Assembly: GCA_027364825.1 (NCBI GenBank)
Contig: DAHXOM010000085.1
Location: 1 to 5,317, forward strand
Direction of reading: 5' to 3'
DNA from: a bacterium
Lineage (GTDB): Bacteria; JAMCPX01
DNA: 5,317 nucleotides
The translations under genes were made by a program, and so were the position numbers. The notes beneath the pieces are model-generated. The model ran no database searches, was not told the origin of the DNA, and saw only the letters and a program-made list of their open reading frames with translations. Below are positions 1 through 5,317 of this stretch, one piece after another; positions within the stretch are counted from its first letter, which is position 1, and every line of letters begins with the position of its first letter.

Positions 1-696
1 GGCATACCGTATACGGGTTCGGGTGTTACCGCCAGTGCGATAGCGATGGACAAGATCTTCACAAAACACCTCCTGACAAGCGCGGGCATACTGACGCCGC
101 AATACCTTGCCGTGAACAGACCGATAGAGTATTCGCAGCTGATCAAGGAGAGCGGTATGAACCTACCCTACATCATAAAACCCTCGTGTGAGGGTTCAAG
201 CATCGGTATCACCAAGGTATCCATACCCGAAGAACTGCCCGGTGCATTTGCAGAGGCATTCAAGTATGACAGCCGCGTGCTGATTGAAAAGTTTATCGAA
301 GGCAAGGACGTTACCGTGGCAATTTATACCGATAAGGTCCTCGGTTCCATGGAGATCGGTATCCAGGGCGGCTCTGAAAATAAGTTTCTGGATTATGAAG
401 TCAAATATACAGAGGGCAGGGAGATATTCAATATCCCTCCGTCTCTCCCGGAAAGTGTCGTGAGGTCTGTTGAAGAAGTCGCATTGAATACCCACCTGCT
501 CCTCGGCTGCAGTTTTTATTCAAGGATAGATTTTAAGGTCGCATCTGCCGGTAGACCGTATTTGCTGGAAGTCAATACCCTGCCCGGGCTTACCTCGTTG
601 AGCTACGTGCCGAAGATAGCAGAGAGCAAGGGTATCCGTTATGACGACCTCGTAAACGGGATACTGCAATCCGCATCCTTAAAGGAAAGGATTTGA
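1..696 (+). CDS. ddl: D-alanine--D-alanine ligase, 5'-truncated by the window edge
   Basis: Cytoplasmic ATP-grasp enzyme that joins two D-alanines using ATP, making the dipeptide that MurF adds to the peptidoglycan precursor. The frame is open from base 1, so the ATG at position 46 is internal: the codons before it read GIPYTGSG, a conserved Ddl motif. 231 residues are visible. Numbering from base 1, the motifs are EGSSIG (64-69, ATP/substrate loop), KY (135-136, omega loop), RID (175-177) and EVN (190-192), the last two carrying the Arg and the Mg-binding Asp/Glu/Asn. These sit at a constant offset of about 80 from E. coli DdlB (K215, Y216, R255, D257, E270, N272, numbering from memory), so roughly 80 N-terminal residues are missing. 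The retained omega-loop Lys-Tyr argues for D-Ala-D-Ala rather than VanA-type D-Ala-D-Lac activity. The substrate loop reads TSLSYVP instead of the usual TSHSLVP. The stop codon overlaps the ftsQ start by one base. Confidence 0.96.
   Translation, partial: GIPYTGSGVTASAIAMDKIFTKHLLTSAGILTPQYLAVNRPIEYSQLIKESGMNLPYIIKPSCEGSSIGITKVSIPEELPGAFAEAFKYDSRVLIEKFIEGKDVTVAIYTDKVLGSMEIGIQGGSENKFLDYEVKYTEGREIFNIPPSLPESVVRSVEEVALNTHLLLGCSFYSRIDFKVASAGRPYLLEVNTLPGLTSLSYVPKIAESKGIRYDDLVNGILQSASLKERI
682..690 (+). promoter_or_regulatory. ribosome binding site for ftsQ
   Basis: AAGGAAAGG lies inside the last codons of ddl. Its AAGGA core ends 9 bases before the ATG at 696 but only 6 before the in-frame TTG at 693. 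The spacing and the stronger start codon favour ATG 696, which overlaps the ddl TGA (TGATG) and suggests translational coupling. Confidence 0.6.
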
Positions 697-1586
697 TGAG
701 CGAGTTTATAAATTCAGATTTCAAAGCCCGGCATAGGAACGCGTCCCAGAAACGTTTCAGGAGAAATATCAGGATGCTGGCATACCTGAAGTATTCTGCC
801 TATGCCGTGATCGCCGCGGCCCTGTGTTGCGGCGGTTATTTGGTTTATAATAAAGCCGCGGGCTTTATCTCCACATCGAAAATATTTGCCCTGAAACAGG
901 TGAGTATCAAAGGATACGAGCACGTAACACCGATAGAGATCATAAAAGCCTCGGGACTGAGTATGGGGGAGAACATCTTCTCCGTCCCGCTGAAAACCGT
1001 AAGGAAAAACATCATGTCCATTCCGTGGATAAGCAGTGTATCGATAAGAAAATCTCCGCCCCACAGGATAGATATTACGGTCACGGAGCGGAGAGCATAC
1101 TGTATGATCCTGCTGGACAGGCTTTACTATGTCGATGATCAGGGCGTCATTTTTAAACAGTTAAACAGGAATGATTTAACCAATTATCCCGTTATTACCG
1201 GTTTTGCCTTTGGGAATTCTGATTTTATGGACGTTCCGCTGCAGCCCGTTGCGGATGCCGTATCCTTTATAAAAGAACTCGATCAGAATTCAATCGTTGT
1301 CGGGAAAGATATATCGGAACTCCATGTCGATGCGAGAGGATATACTCTGGTTACGACGGACGGTCTGCTCATCAAATTCGGCAGGAATGAGCTTGTTTCA
1401 AGAATAGATAAACTGAACGATTTGATCAGGTATTTCGGCGACAGGATGCAGATGTTTTCTCTTGTTGATCTGCGTTTTTCCGGTATGGGAGTTCTGCGCT
1501 CTAAGTCCGGCATTGTATCCGGTGCAGATGAGCAGGTGCAGGACAACCGTTTTTTGACAGGCAGTACAGGTGTTGAGAATCCATGA
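696..1586 (+). CDS. ftsQ: cell division protein FtsQ (DivIB family)
   Basis: Bitopic inner-membrane divisome protein that, in characterised bacteria, bridges the cytoplasmic ring and the septal wall synthase by binding FtsB/FtsL in the periplasm. The 296 residues show the expected order. First comes a basic cytoplasmic tail (residues 10-26, rich in Arg and Lys), then one hydrophobic segment at about 33-51. A POTRA domain follows at about 64-134, beginning with FALKQVSIKGY and containing the pattern I..IPWISSVSIRKSPP.RI.ITV.ER. The FtsQ-type beta domain follows, with LYYVDDQGVIF near 141-151, and then a poorly conserved C-terminal tail. An in-frame TTG one codon upstream (693) is possible but worse placed relative to the ribosome binding site. 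Sequence divergence is normal for FtsQ; identification rests on the TM-POTRA architecture, the VD.GVIF motif and the position between ddl and ftsA. Confidence 0.95.
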   Translation: MSEFINSDFKARHRNASQKRFRRNIRMLAYLKYSAYAVIAAALCCGGYLVYNKAAGFISTSKIFALKQVSIKGYEHVTPIEIIKASGLSMGENIFSVPLKTVRKNIMSIPWISSVSIRKSPPHRIDITVTERRAYCMILLDRLYYVDDQGVIFKQLNRNDLTNYPVITGFAFGNSDFMDVPLQPVADAVSFIKELDQNSIVVGKDISELHVDARGYTLVTTDGLLIKFGRNELVSRIDKLNDLIRYFGDRMQMFSLVDLRFSGMGVLRSKSGIVSGADEQVQDNRFLTGSTGVENP

Positions 1587-1596
1587 AAGGAGGTGA
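1586..1596 (+). promoter_or_regulatory. near-perfect Shine-Dalgarno of ftsA, selecting a TTG start
   Basis: AAAGGAGGTGA matches the full anti-Shine-Dalgarno complement. Its first base is the last base of the ftsQ stop codon. The AGGAGG core ends 9 bases before TTG at 1603, which is good spacing. The first ATG in the frame (1621) lies 27 bases from the core, too far for normal initiation. This site therefore decides the start of ftsA. Confidence 0.85.
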
Positions 1597-1602
1597 ACGA
1601 CA

Positions 1603-2847
1603 TTGCAAAAAAAAGATAATATGATTGTTGGCCTTGATATAGGTACGACAAAGATATGCGCTATTGTGGGAGAGCTCAAGGAAGGAACCATCGATATTGT
1701 GGGTATAGGGAAGGTATCGCCGTCCCATGGTCTGAGTAAGGGAAACATCATTAATATCGAAGCGACTGTTAAGGCAATACGCCAGGCCATCGAAGAGGCC
1801 GAACTTATGTCCGATTATGACATATCGAGTATCTATACCGGTATCGCCGGGGATCACATCAAGAGCTTTAACAGCAACGGGGTGATAGCGATAAAGGACA
1901 GGGAGGTGAAAGCCAGCGACATAAAGAGGGTCGTGGATGCCGCAAAGGCAATGCCCATCCCCCAGGACAGGGAAGTCATCCATGTCATACCGTATGAATT
2001 TATTATAGATGATCAGGGAGGGATAAAGGACCCGACAGGGATGTCCGGCGTGAGGCTTGAAGCCAAGGTTCACATCGTGACCGCCAACATGTCGTCTTCC
2101 ATGAACATCATAAAGGCGTGCAACAGGTCGGGACTGATCGTTTCCGACATCGCCCTTCAATCCATAGCTTCCAGTGAAGCCGTGCTGAATCCCGAGGAAA
2201 AAGACCTCGGTGTTGTTATAGTGGATATCGGCGGCGGCACGACGGACATAGCGATATTCTACGACGGAAGCATAAAATACACGAGTGTTATAGGGCTTGG
2301 GGGCGAACATGTTACCAAAGACGTGTCCGTAGGTTTAAGAACACCCATACACGAAGCCGAGAAGATCAAGATAAAATACGGCACCGCGCTGAGGACAAAC
2401 GTGGACAAGGCCGAGATGGTCGAAGTGCCGGGCATCGGCAACAGGAAGCCAAGGACCATATCCCGCTCAACGCTCGCAGAAATAATAGAACTCAGGGTGG
2501 AAGAGATACTGTCCCTCGTCGACAAGGAGCTCGTAAAGTCCGGATTCAAAGAGTTTATTTCAGCGGGTGTTGTTTTGACCGGCGGCAGTTCCCTGCTCGA
2601 TGGTATCGTCGATCTCGGTGAACAGATATTCAACCTTCCCGTCAGGATAGGATTTCCCCTGGGTGTCGGAGGGCTTACCGATGTGGTGAAAGATCCGTCG
2701 TACGCAACAGCCGTTGGATTGGTCATCTACGGGAGCAAGCACATGCACGTGAGGGCGTACAACGGAAGGGACATAGATCTCTTGCGGAGTATCAGGGAGT
2801 TTTTTTCGAATATAGCTTCAAAATTATTTGTGAGAAAAGGAGGATAA
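1603..2847 (+). CDS. ftsA: cell division protein FtsA (actin-like)
   Basis: Actin-fold ATPase that tethers FtsZ filaments to the inner membrane and helps recruit later divisome proteins. The 414 residues carry the complete family pattern. Phosphate-1 motif GLDIGTTKICAIVGE is at 10-24. The SHS2 (1C) insertion at about 84-165 includes VIPYEF and KDPTGMSGVRLE. Phosphate-2 motif DIGGGTTDIAIF is at 208-219, and the adenosine motif GVVLTGGSSLLDG is near 322-334. LPVRIGFPLG and ATAVGL follow near the end of the actin fold. The last 17 residues (REFFSNIASKLFVRKGG) look like the amphipathic membrane-targeting helix. The start is TTG, chosen because of the strong ribosome binding site at 1586-1596; starting at ATG 1621 would remove six residues and begin exactly at the phosphate-1 strand. 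It lies 16 bases after ftsQ and 1 base before ftsZ. Confidence 0.98.
   Translation: MQKKDNMIVGLDIGTTKICAIVGELKEGTIDIVGIGKVSPSHGLSKGNIINIEATVKAIRQAIEEAELMSDYDISSIYTGIAGDHIKSFNSNGVIAIKDREVKASDIKRVVDAAKAMPIPQDREVIHVIPYEFIIDDQGGIKDPTGMSGVRLEAKVHIVTANMSSSMNIIKACNRSGLIVSDIALQSIASSEAVLNPEEKDLGVVIVDIGGGTTDIAIFYDGSIKYTSVIGLGGEHVTKDVSVGLRTPIHEAEKIKIKYGTALRTNVDKAEMVEVPGIGNRKPRTISRSTLAEIIELRVEEILSLVDKELVKSGFKEFISAGVVLTGGSSLLDGIVDLGEQIFNLPVRIGFPLGVGGLTDVVKDPSYATAVGLVIYGSKHMHVRAYNGRDIDLLRSIREFFSNIASKLFVRKGG
2835..2844 (+). promoter_or_regulatory. ribosome binding site for ftsZ
   Basis: AAAAGGAGGA sits within the last FtsA codons, with its GGAGG core ending 5 bases before the ftsZ ATG. The ftsA TAA lies between the core and the ATG. 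A strong site at this junction fits the need for FtsZ in excess over FtsA. Confidence 0.8.
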
Positions 2848-2848
2848 A

Positions 2849-4000
2849 ATGTTTGAGTTAAGTAACGAGTATCATCATTCTGCGAAGATTAAGGTGATCG
2901 GTGTCGGCGGAGGCGGCGGCAATGCCGTCAATACCATGATAAAGCAGGGAATGAAGGGTGTTGACTTTATTGCAGCCAATACGGACATGCAGGTGCTGAC
3001 GAGAAACAAGGCGGCCTATAAAATACAGCTCGGCGCCAAACTGACCAAGGGACTCGGAGCGGGGGCAAACCCGGAGATAGGGAAAGACGCTGCTCTCGAG
3101 GATGAGACGAAGATAAAGGATGCCCTGGCAGGGGCAGACATGATCTTCCTGACTGCCGGTATGGGTGGCGGGACCGGAACAGGTGCAAGCCCCGTGATAG
3201 CGGAGATTGCGAAGTCTCTCGGCTCGCTGGTCGTTGCCGTGGTGACTAAGCCTTTTGAATTCGAAGGCAAGAAAAGGACTTCAAAGGCGGAGAAGGGCAT
3301 CGAAGAGCTGAGCCAGTATGTCGACACCCTGATCGTCATACCGAACGATAGGTTGTTCAATATCTCCGACAATAAGACGACCGTGCTCGACGCCTACATA
3401 AAGGTCGACGACGTCCTGGTGCATGCAGTCAGGGGCATATCGGATATCATAACAATCCCGGGTCTTGTGAACGTGGATTTTGCCGATGTCAGAACGGTCA
3501 TGGGCGAGATGGGGATTGCCATGATGGGTACCGGCAAAAGCGGCGGAGAGAAGAGGGCAAAGGACGCTGCACAGGAAGCCATATCGAATCCGCTGCTCGA
3601 AGATATATCCATAAACGGTGCGAAGGGCGTGCTGATCAATATTACCGGTGATGCTTCGCTGACGCTCAATGAGGTCAAAGAGGCGTGTGAACTGGTGAAA
3701 GAACAGGTGGATGAAAACGCCAACGTGATTTACGGTACGGTCATAGACGATACGATGGGTGAGAATCTCAACGTTACGGTCATTGCGACCGGTTTCGGAG
3801 AGAGGAATACCAAGGAAAAATATCCGGGCAAGCTTTCCGTTATCCATAATAACGGGAACAGAGAGATCCCGGCGTTCAAGCGTACGGATAAAAAGATAGA
3901 CGAGATCGACACGGTAAAGTCCGTAAAGAAGGTTATGCTTACCGGGTATGACGAAGACGAGCTTGATATCCCCACATTCCTGAGAAAAAAAGCCGATTAG
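2849..4000 (+). CDS. ftsZ: cell division GTPase FtsZ
   Basis: Tubulin homologue that polymerises with GTP at midcell to form the Z ring. The 383 residues are standard length. The N-terminal GTP-binding strand and loop read KVIGVGGGGGNAVNTM (15-30). The tubulin signature GMGGGTGTG is at 104-112. The FEFEGKKR segment and IPNDRL follow. The T7 synergy loop NVDFAD has Asn208, Asp210 and Asp213, the residues that complete GTP hydrolysis on the neighbouring subunit. The C-terminal globular domain ends near GFG at about residue 315. A short charged linker of around 50 residues then leads to the conserved tail DELDIPTFLRKKAD (370-383), which binds FtsA and other partners. No active residue is missing. 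The ATG is placed correctly after a strong ribosome binding site. ftsA lies immediately upstream (1 base) and purM immediately downstream (1 base). Confidence 0.99.
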   Translation: MFELSNEYHHSAKIKVIGVGGGGGNAVNTMIKQGMKGVDFIAANTDMQVLTRNKAAYKIQLGAKLTKGLGAGANPEIGKDAALEDETKIKDALAGADMIFLTAGMGGGTGTGASPVIAEIAKSLGSLVVAVVTKPFEFEGKKRTSKAEKGIEELSQYVDTLIVIPNDRLFNISDNKTTVLDAYIKVDDVLVHAVRGISDIITIPGLVNVDFADVRTVMGEMGIAMMGTGKSGGEKRAKDAAQEAISNPLLEDISINGAKGVLINITGDASLTLNEVKEACELVKEQVDENANVIYGTVIDDTMGENLNVTVIATGFGERNTKEKYPGKLSVIHNNGNREIPAFKRTDKKIDEIDTVKSVKKVMLTGYDEDELDIPTFLRKKAD

Positions 4001-4001
4001 C

Positions 4002-5033
4002 ATGAAATACAGTGATGCCGGTGTTAGCATAGACAAGGGCAATACCTTTGTTGAAAGAATAAAGCCCGCTGCACGGGCTACCTTTAAAAAGGGTATGATT
4101 TCGGGTATCGGAGGGTTTGCAGGTCTTTTTGAGATAGACATGAAACGGTACCGCCATCCCGTGATGGTGACATCGACGGACGGAGTAGGAACAAAACTGA
4201 AGATAGCCTTTCAGACGGGAATCCACCGTACGGTAGGCATCGATCTCGTTGCCATGAATGTGAACGATATCGTCGTGAACGGTGCGGAACCCGAGGTGTT
4301 CCTCGATTATATTGCGACATCGAGGATCCGTCTCGATATTGTCACCGATATCGTGAAGGGCATCGTGAACGGGTGTAAACAGGCTGATTGTGTACTGGCG
4401 GGCGGTGAGACCGCGGAGCTGCCCGGTTTTTATGCGGACAGCGAGTACGACCTGGCCGGATTTGTGGTCGGCGTTGTCGAGAAAGACGGGATTATAGACG
4501 GATCGGATATACGGCAGGGGGATGTGCTGATCGGCATCGGTTCCAGCGGGCTCCACAGCAATGGGTATTCCCTTGCACGGTACGTCCTTCTGGAAAAGAA
4601 AAAGATGAAACTCGGCGCATATATTGACGAGTTCGGGTGCACCCTTGGTGAGGAACTGCTGAAGCCGACGATCATCTACGTGCGGACGATCAAAAAGCTC
4701 CAGGAACGCAAGCTCATAAAAGCAGCAGCGCATATAACAGGGGGCGGTATAACCGAAAACCTGCCACGGGTCTTTCCGAAACAATATAGTGCAGTCATTG
4801 AAACGGATTCATGGGACAGGCCTCCTGTCTTCGGCATGATCAAGGGGCTCGGCACGGTCGATGACATGGAGATGCTCAGGACGTTTAACAACGGGCTCGG
4901 GATGATAGTGGTCGCGGACAAAAACGGGGGCGACAAGGTCCTGAAGGTTATACGGTCACAGGGACAAAGGGCATATATCATCGGGGAGATGCGCCGTTCC
5001 GGTGCAAAGAAGCAAAGGGTAGAGTTCCTATAA
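4002..5033 (+). CDS. purM: phosphoribosylformylglycinamidine cyclo-ligase (AIR synthase, PurM)
   Basis: Cytoplasmic enzyme of de novo purine synthesis that closes FGAM to aminoimidazole ribonucleotide (AIR) using ATP. The 343 residues match the usual length of about 345. Motifs in order are YSDAGVSIDKGN (3-14, N-terminal PurM signature), TSTDGVGTKL (57-66, ATP-binding region), MNVNDIVVNGAEP, AGGETAELPG (133-142), GIGSSGLHSNGYSLAR and HITGGGITENLPR (244-256). All are intact and uninterrupted. The ATG follows the ftsZ TAG after one base (TAGCATG). No convincing Shine-Dalgarno lies in the preceding 20 bases, so translation probably depends on ribosomes finishing ftsZ. The commonly adjacent purN is not present in the remaining 284 bases. 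Placement at the end of a division cluster is not the E. coli arrangement, where lpxC follows ftsZ. Confidence 0.98.
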   Translation: MKYSDAGVSIDKGNTFVERIKPAARATFKKGMISGIGGFAGLFEIDMKRYRHPVMVTSTDGVGTKLKIAFQTGIHRTVGIDLVAMNVNDIVVNGAEPEVFLDYIATSRIRLDIVTDIVKGIVNGCKQADCVLAGGETAELPGFYADSEYDLAGFVVGVVEKDGIIDGSDIRQGDVLIGIGSSGLHSNGYSLARYVLLEKKKMKLGAYIDEFGCTLGEELLKPTIIYVRTIKKLQERKLIKAAAHITGGGITENLPRVFPKQYSAVIETDSWDRPPVFGMIKGLGTVDDMEMLRTFNNGLGMIVVADKNGGDKVLKVIRSQGQRAYIIGEMRRSGAKKQRVEFL

Positions 5034-5052
5034 TATTCCCGCTTAACGGTTG

Positions 5053-5085
5053 ATACAGTTTAAACGGTTCAAACGGTTTAAACCG
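5053..5085 (+). repeat. 9-bp-period AT-rich repeat ending in a 12-bp palindrome
   Basis: Twenty bases after purM, the 9-mer AAACGGTTC (5062-5070) is followed directly by AAACGGTTT (5071-5079) and a partial third unit AAACCG (5080-5085). A degenerate earlier unit, ATACAGTTT, precedes them. The same bases hold the perfect palindromes GTTTAAAC (5058-5065) and CGGTTTAAACCG (5074-5085). Function is unknown. It could be a short intergenic repeat, a protein-binding site or simply a low-complexity expansion. Confidence 0.7.
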
Positions 5086-5100
5086 CGTGATGTCCTCCGT

Positions 5101-5239
5101 AAGGTTGTCATTGCGAGGAGAGGACCGACGAAGCAATCTACAGGGAGAGGAATAGTTTCTCCGCCAAAGGCGGATAAGCCTCTTTCTCTTCCCGCACTCC
5201 ATCATCAATGCAATGATAAGTCCAGCGAGAATGACCTTG
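5101..5239 (+). repeat. degenerate dispersed palindromic element (REP/MITE-like)
   Basis: The left part (GTCATTGCGAGGAG ... CGACGAAGCAATCT, 5107-5139) closely resembles a widely dispersed intergenic repeat. That family is familiar because its accidental translation gives peptides like VIARSEATKQS; here the + frame reads VIARRGPTKQS. Several inverted pairs are visible: ATTGC (5111-5115 region) with GCAAT (5132-5136); TTGTCATTGC (5105-5114) with GCAATGATAA (5210-5219, one G-U pair); and GTCATT (5107-5112) with AATGAC (5230-5235). A central hairpin lies between the arms. It carries no transposase, so if mobile it would need one in trans. The right half is diverged, suggesting an old copy or a composite of two elements. 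Confidence 0.65.
5143..5193 (+). terminator. imperfect hairpin, possible transcription end for the operon
   Basis: The inner stem TCCGCC (5160-5165) and GGCGGA (5169-5174) closes on a 3-base loop AAA. An outer helix can form from GGGAGAGGAA (5143-5152) and TTTCTCTTCCC (5183-5193), with one bulge and one G-U pair. The bases after the inner stem are pyrimidine-rich (CCTCTTTCTCTT) but lack a clean T run. It is the best RNA hairpin after purM and could stop or stabilise the transcript. It lies within the dispersed repeat, so its structure may only reflect that element. Confidence 0.3.
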
Positions 5240-5317
5240 ATTAATATTTTTCATTTTGCCCCCTTTCCCTAAATTCGAGTTGCGGGCCTGACATCGATGT
5301 GAATCCATAGCAGGGTG
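5240..5317. other. non-coding tail, no recognisable gene
   Basis: An AT-rich stretch (ATTAATATTTTTCATTTT) is followed by a pyrimidine run and a 10-bp palindrome ACATCGATGT (5291-5300). I see no tRNA, promoter with both hexamers, or conserved coding frame. The - strand is open from the window edge to a stop at 5138-5140, but its codons run through the repeat and the peptide has no family features. The next gene must lie beyond the window. Confidence 0.5.

Noticed and set aside
693..695. TTG at 693 as the ftsQ start
   Set aside because: It adds only one residue, is a weaker codon, and is too close to the ribosome binding site compared with ATG 696.
46..696. ATG at 46 as the start of the Ddl gene
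   Set aside because: The frame is open upstream to base 1 and encodes the conserved GIPYTGSG motif, so the gene begins outside the window.
846..851. TATAAT inside ftsQ as a promoter -10 box
   Set aside because: There is no -35 match at 16-18 bases upstream, and it lies within the conserved coding frame just after the membrane segment.
1501..2310. 269-codon open frame on the - strand opposite ftsA
   Set aside because: It lies antisense to a clearly real ftsA with every family motif, and its translation shows no recognisable domain.
2782..2816. TTGCGG and TATAGC before ftsZ as a promoter
   Set aside because: The spacer would be 23 bases, outside the usable range, and both hexamers are imperfect.
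3281..4141. 286-codon open frame on the - strand across ftsZ and the start of purM
   Set aside because: It is a shadow of the ftsZ reading frame; the translation has no family pattern and spans two real genes.
3939..4784. 281-codon open frame on the - strand across purM
   Set aside because: It is antisense to an intact purM and has no recognisable motif or credible start context.
5050..5244. 64-residue + strand frame after purM
   Set aside because: Its codons are the period-9 repeat (FKRFKRFK) and the dispersed repeat (VIARRGPTKQS), a known kind of spurious translation; there is no ribosome binding site.
5138..5308. - strand small frame, including an ATG near 5254 preceded by AAAGGGGG
   Set aside because: The purine run resembles a ribosome binding site, but the 38-residue product runs through the repeat and has no protein-like features.

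Overview
The window is the distal half of a bacterial division and cell wall (dcw) cluster, all on the + strand. In order it holds the 3' end of a D-alanine--D-alanine ligase gene (ddl), then ftsQ, ftsA, ftsZ and purM, followed by about 280 bases of non-coding DNA rich in repeats. The genes are packed like one operon. ddl and ftsQ share one base (TGATG), ftsQ and ftsA are 16 bases apart, and ftsA/ftsZ and ftsZ/purM are each separated by a single base.

The source is a bacterium with a peptidoglycan wall and FtsZ-based division. The order ddl-ftsQ-ftsA-ftsZ is widespread in diderm (Gram-negative) bacteria. The protein flavour, the balanced base composition and the repeat family after purM would fit a deltaproteobacterial or Nitrospirota-like lineage. 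That placement is an impression from sequence style, not a demonstrated assignment.

Region by region: 1-696 is Ddl without roughly its first 80 residues. 696-1586 is FtsQ, a single-pass membrane protein with a POTRA domain. 1603-2847 is FtsA, an actin-like membrane anchor that starts at TTG behind a near-perfect Shine-Dalgarno sequence. 2849-4000 is FtsZ, complete with GTP-binding motifs, T7 loop and C-terminal tail peptide. 4002-5033 is PurM (AIR synthase, purine synthesis). 5034-5317 has no convincing gene. It contains a 9-bp-period AT-rich palindromic repeat, a degenerate copy of a common dispersed palindromic element, and a tail with no recognisable feature.

The genes link dipeptide supply for the wall precursor (Ddl) to divisome assembly: FtsZ ring, FtsA membrane tether and FtsQ periplasmic recruiter. 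The one non-division member is purM, which appears to be translated by coupling to ftsZ. I found no undescribed system here. The points most worth a second look are the purM attachment, the composite intergenic repeats, and two side-chain substitutions in the substrate loop of Ddl.
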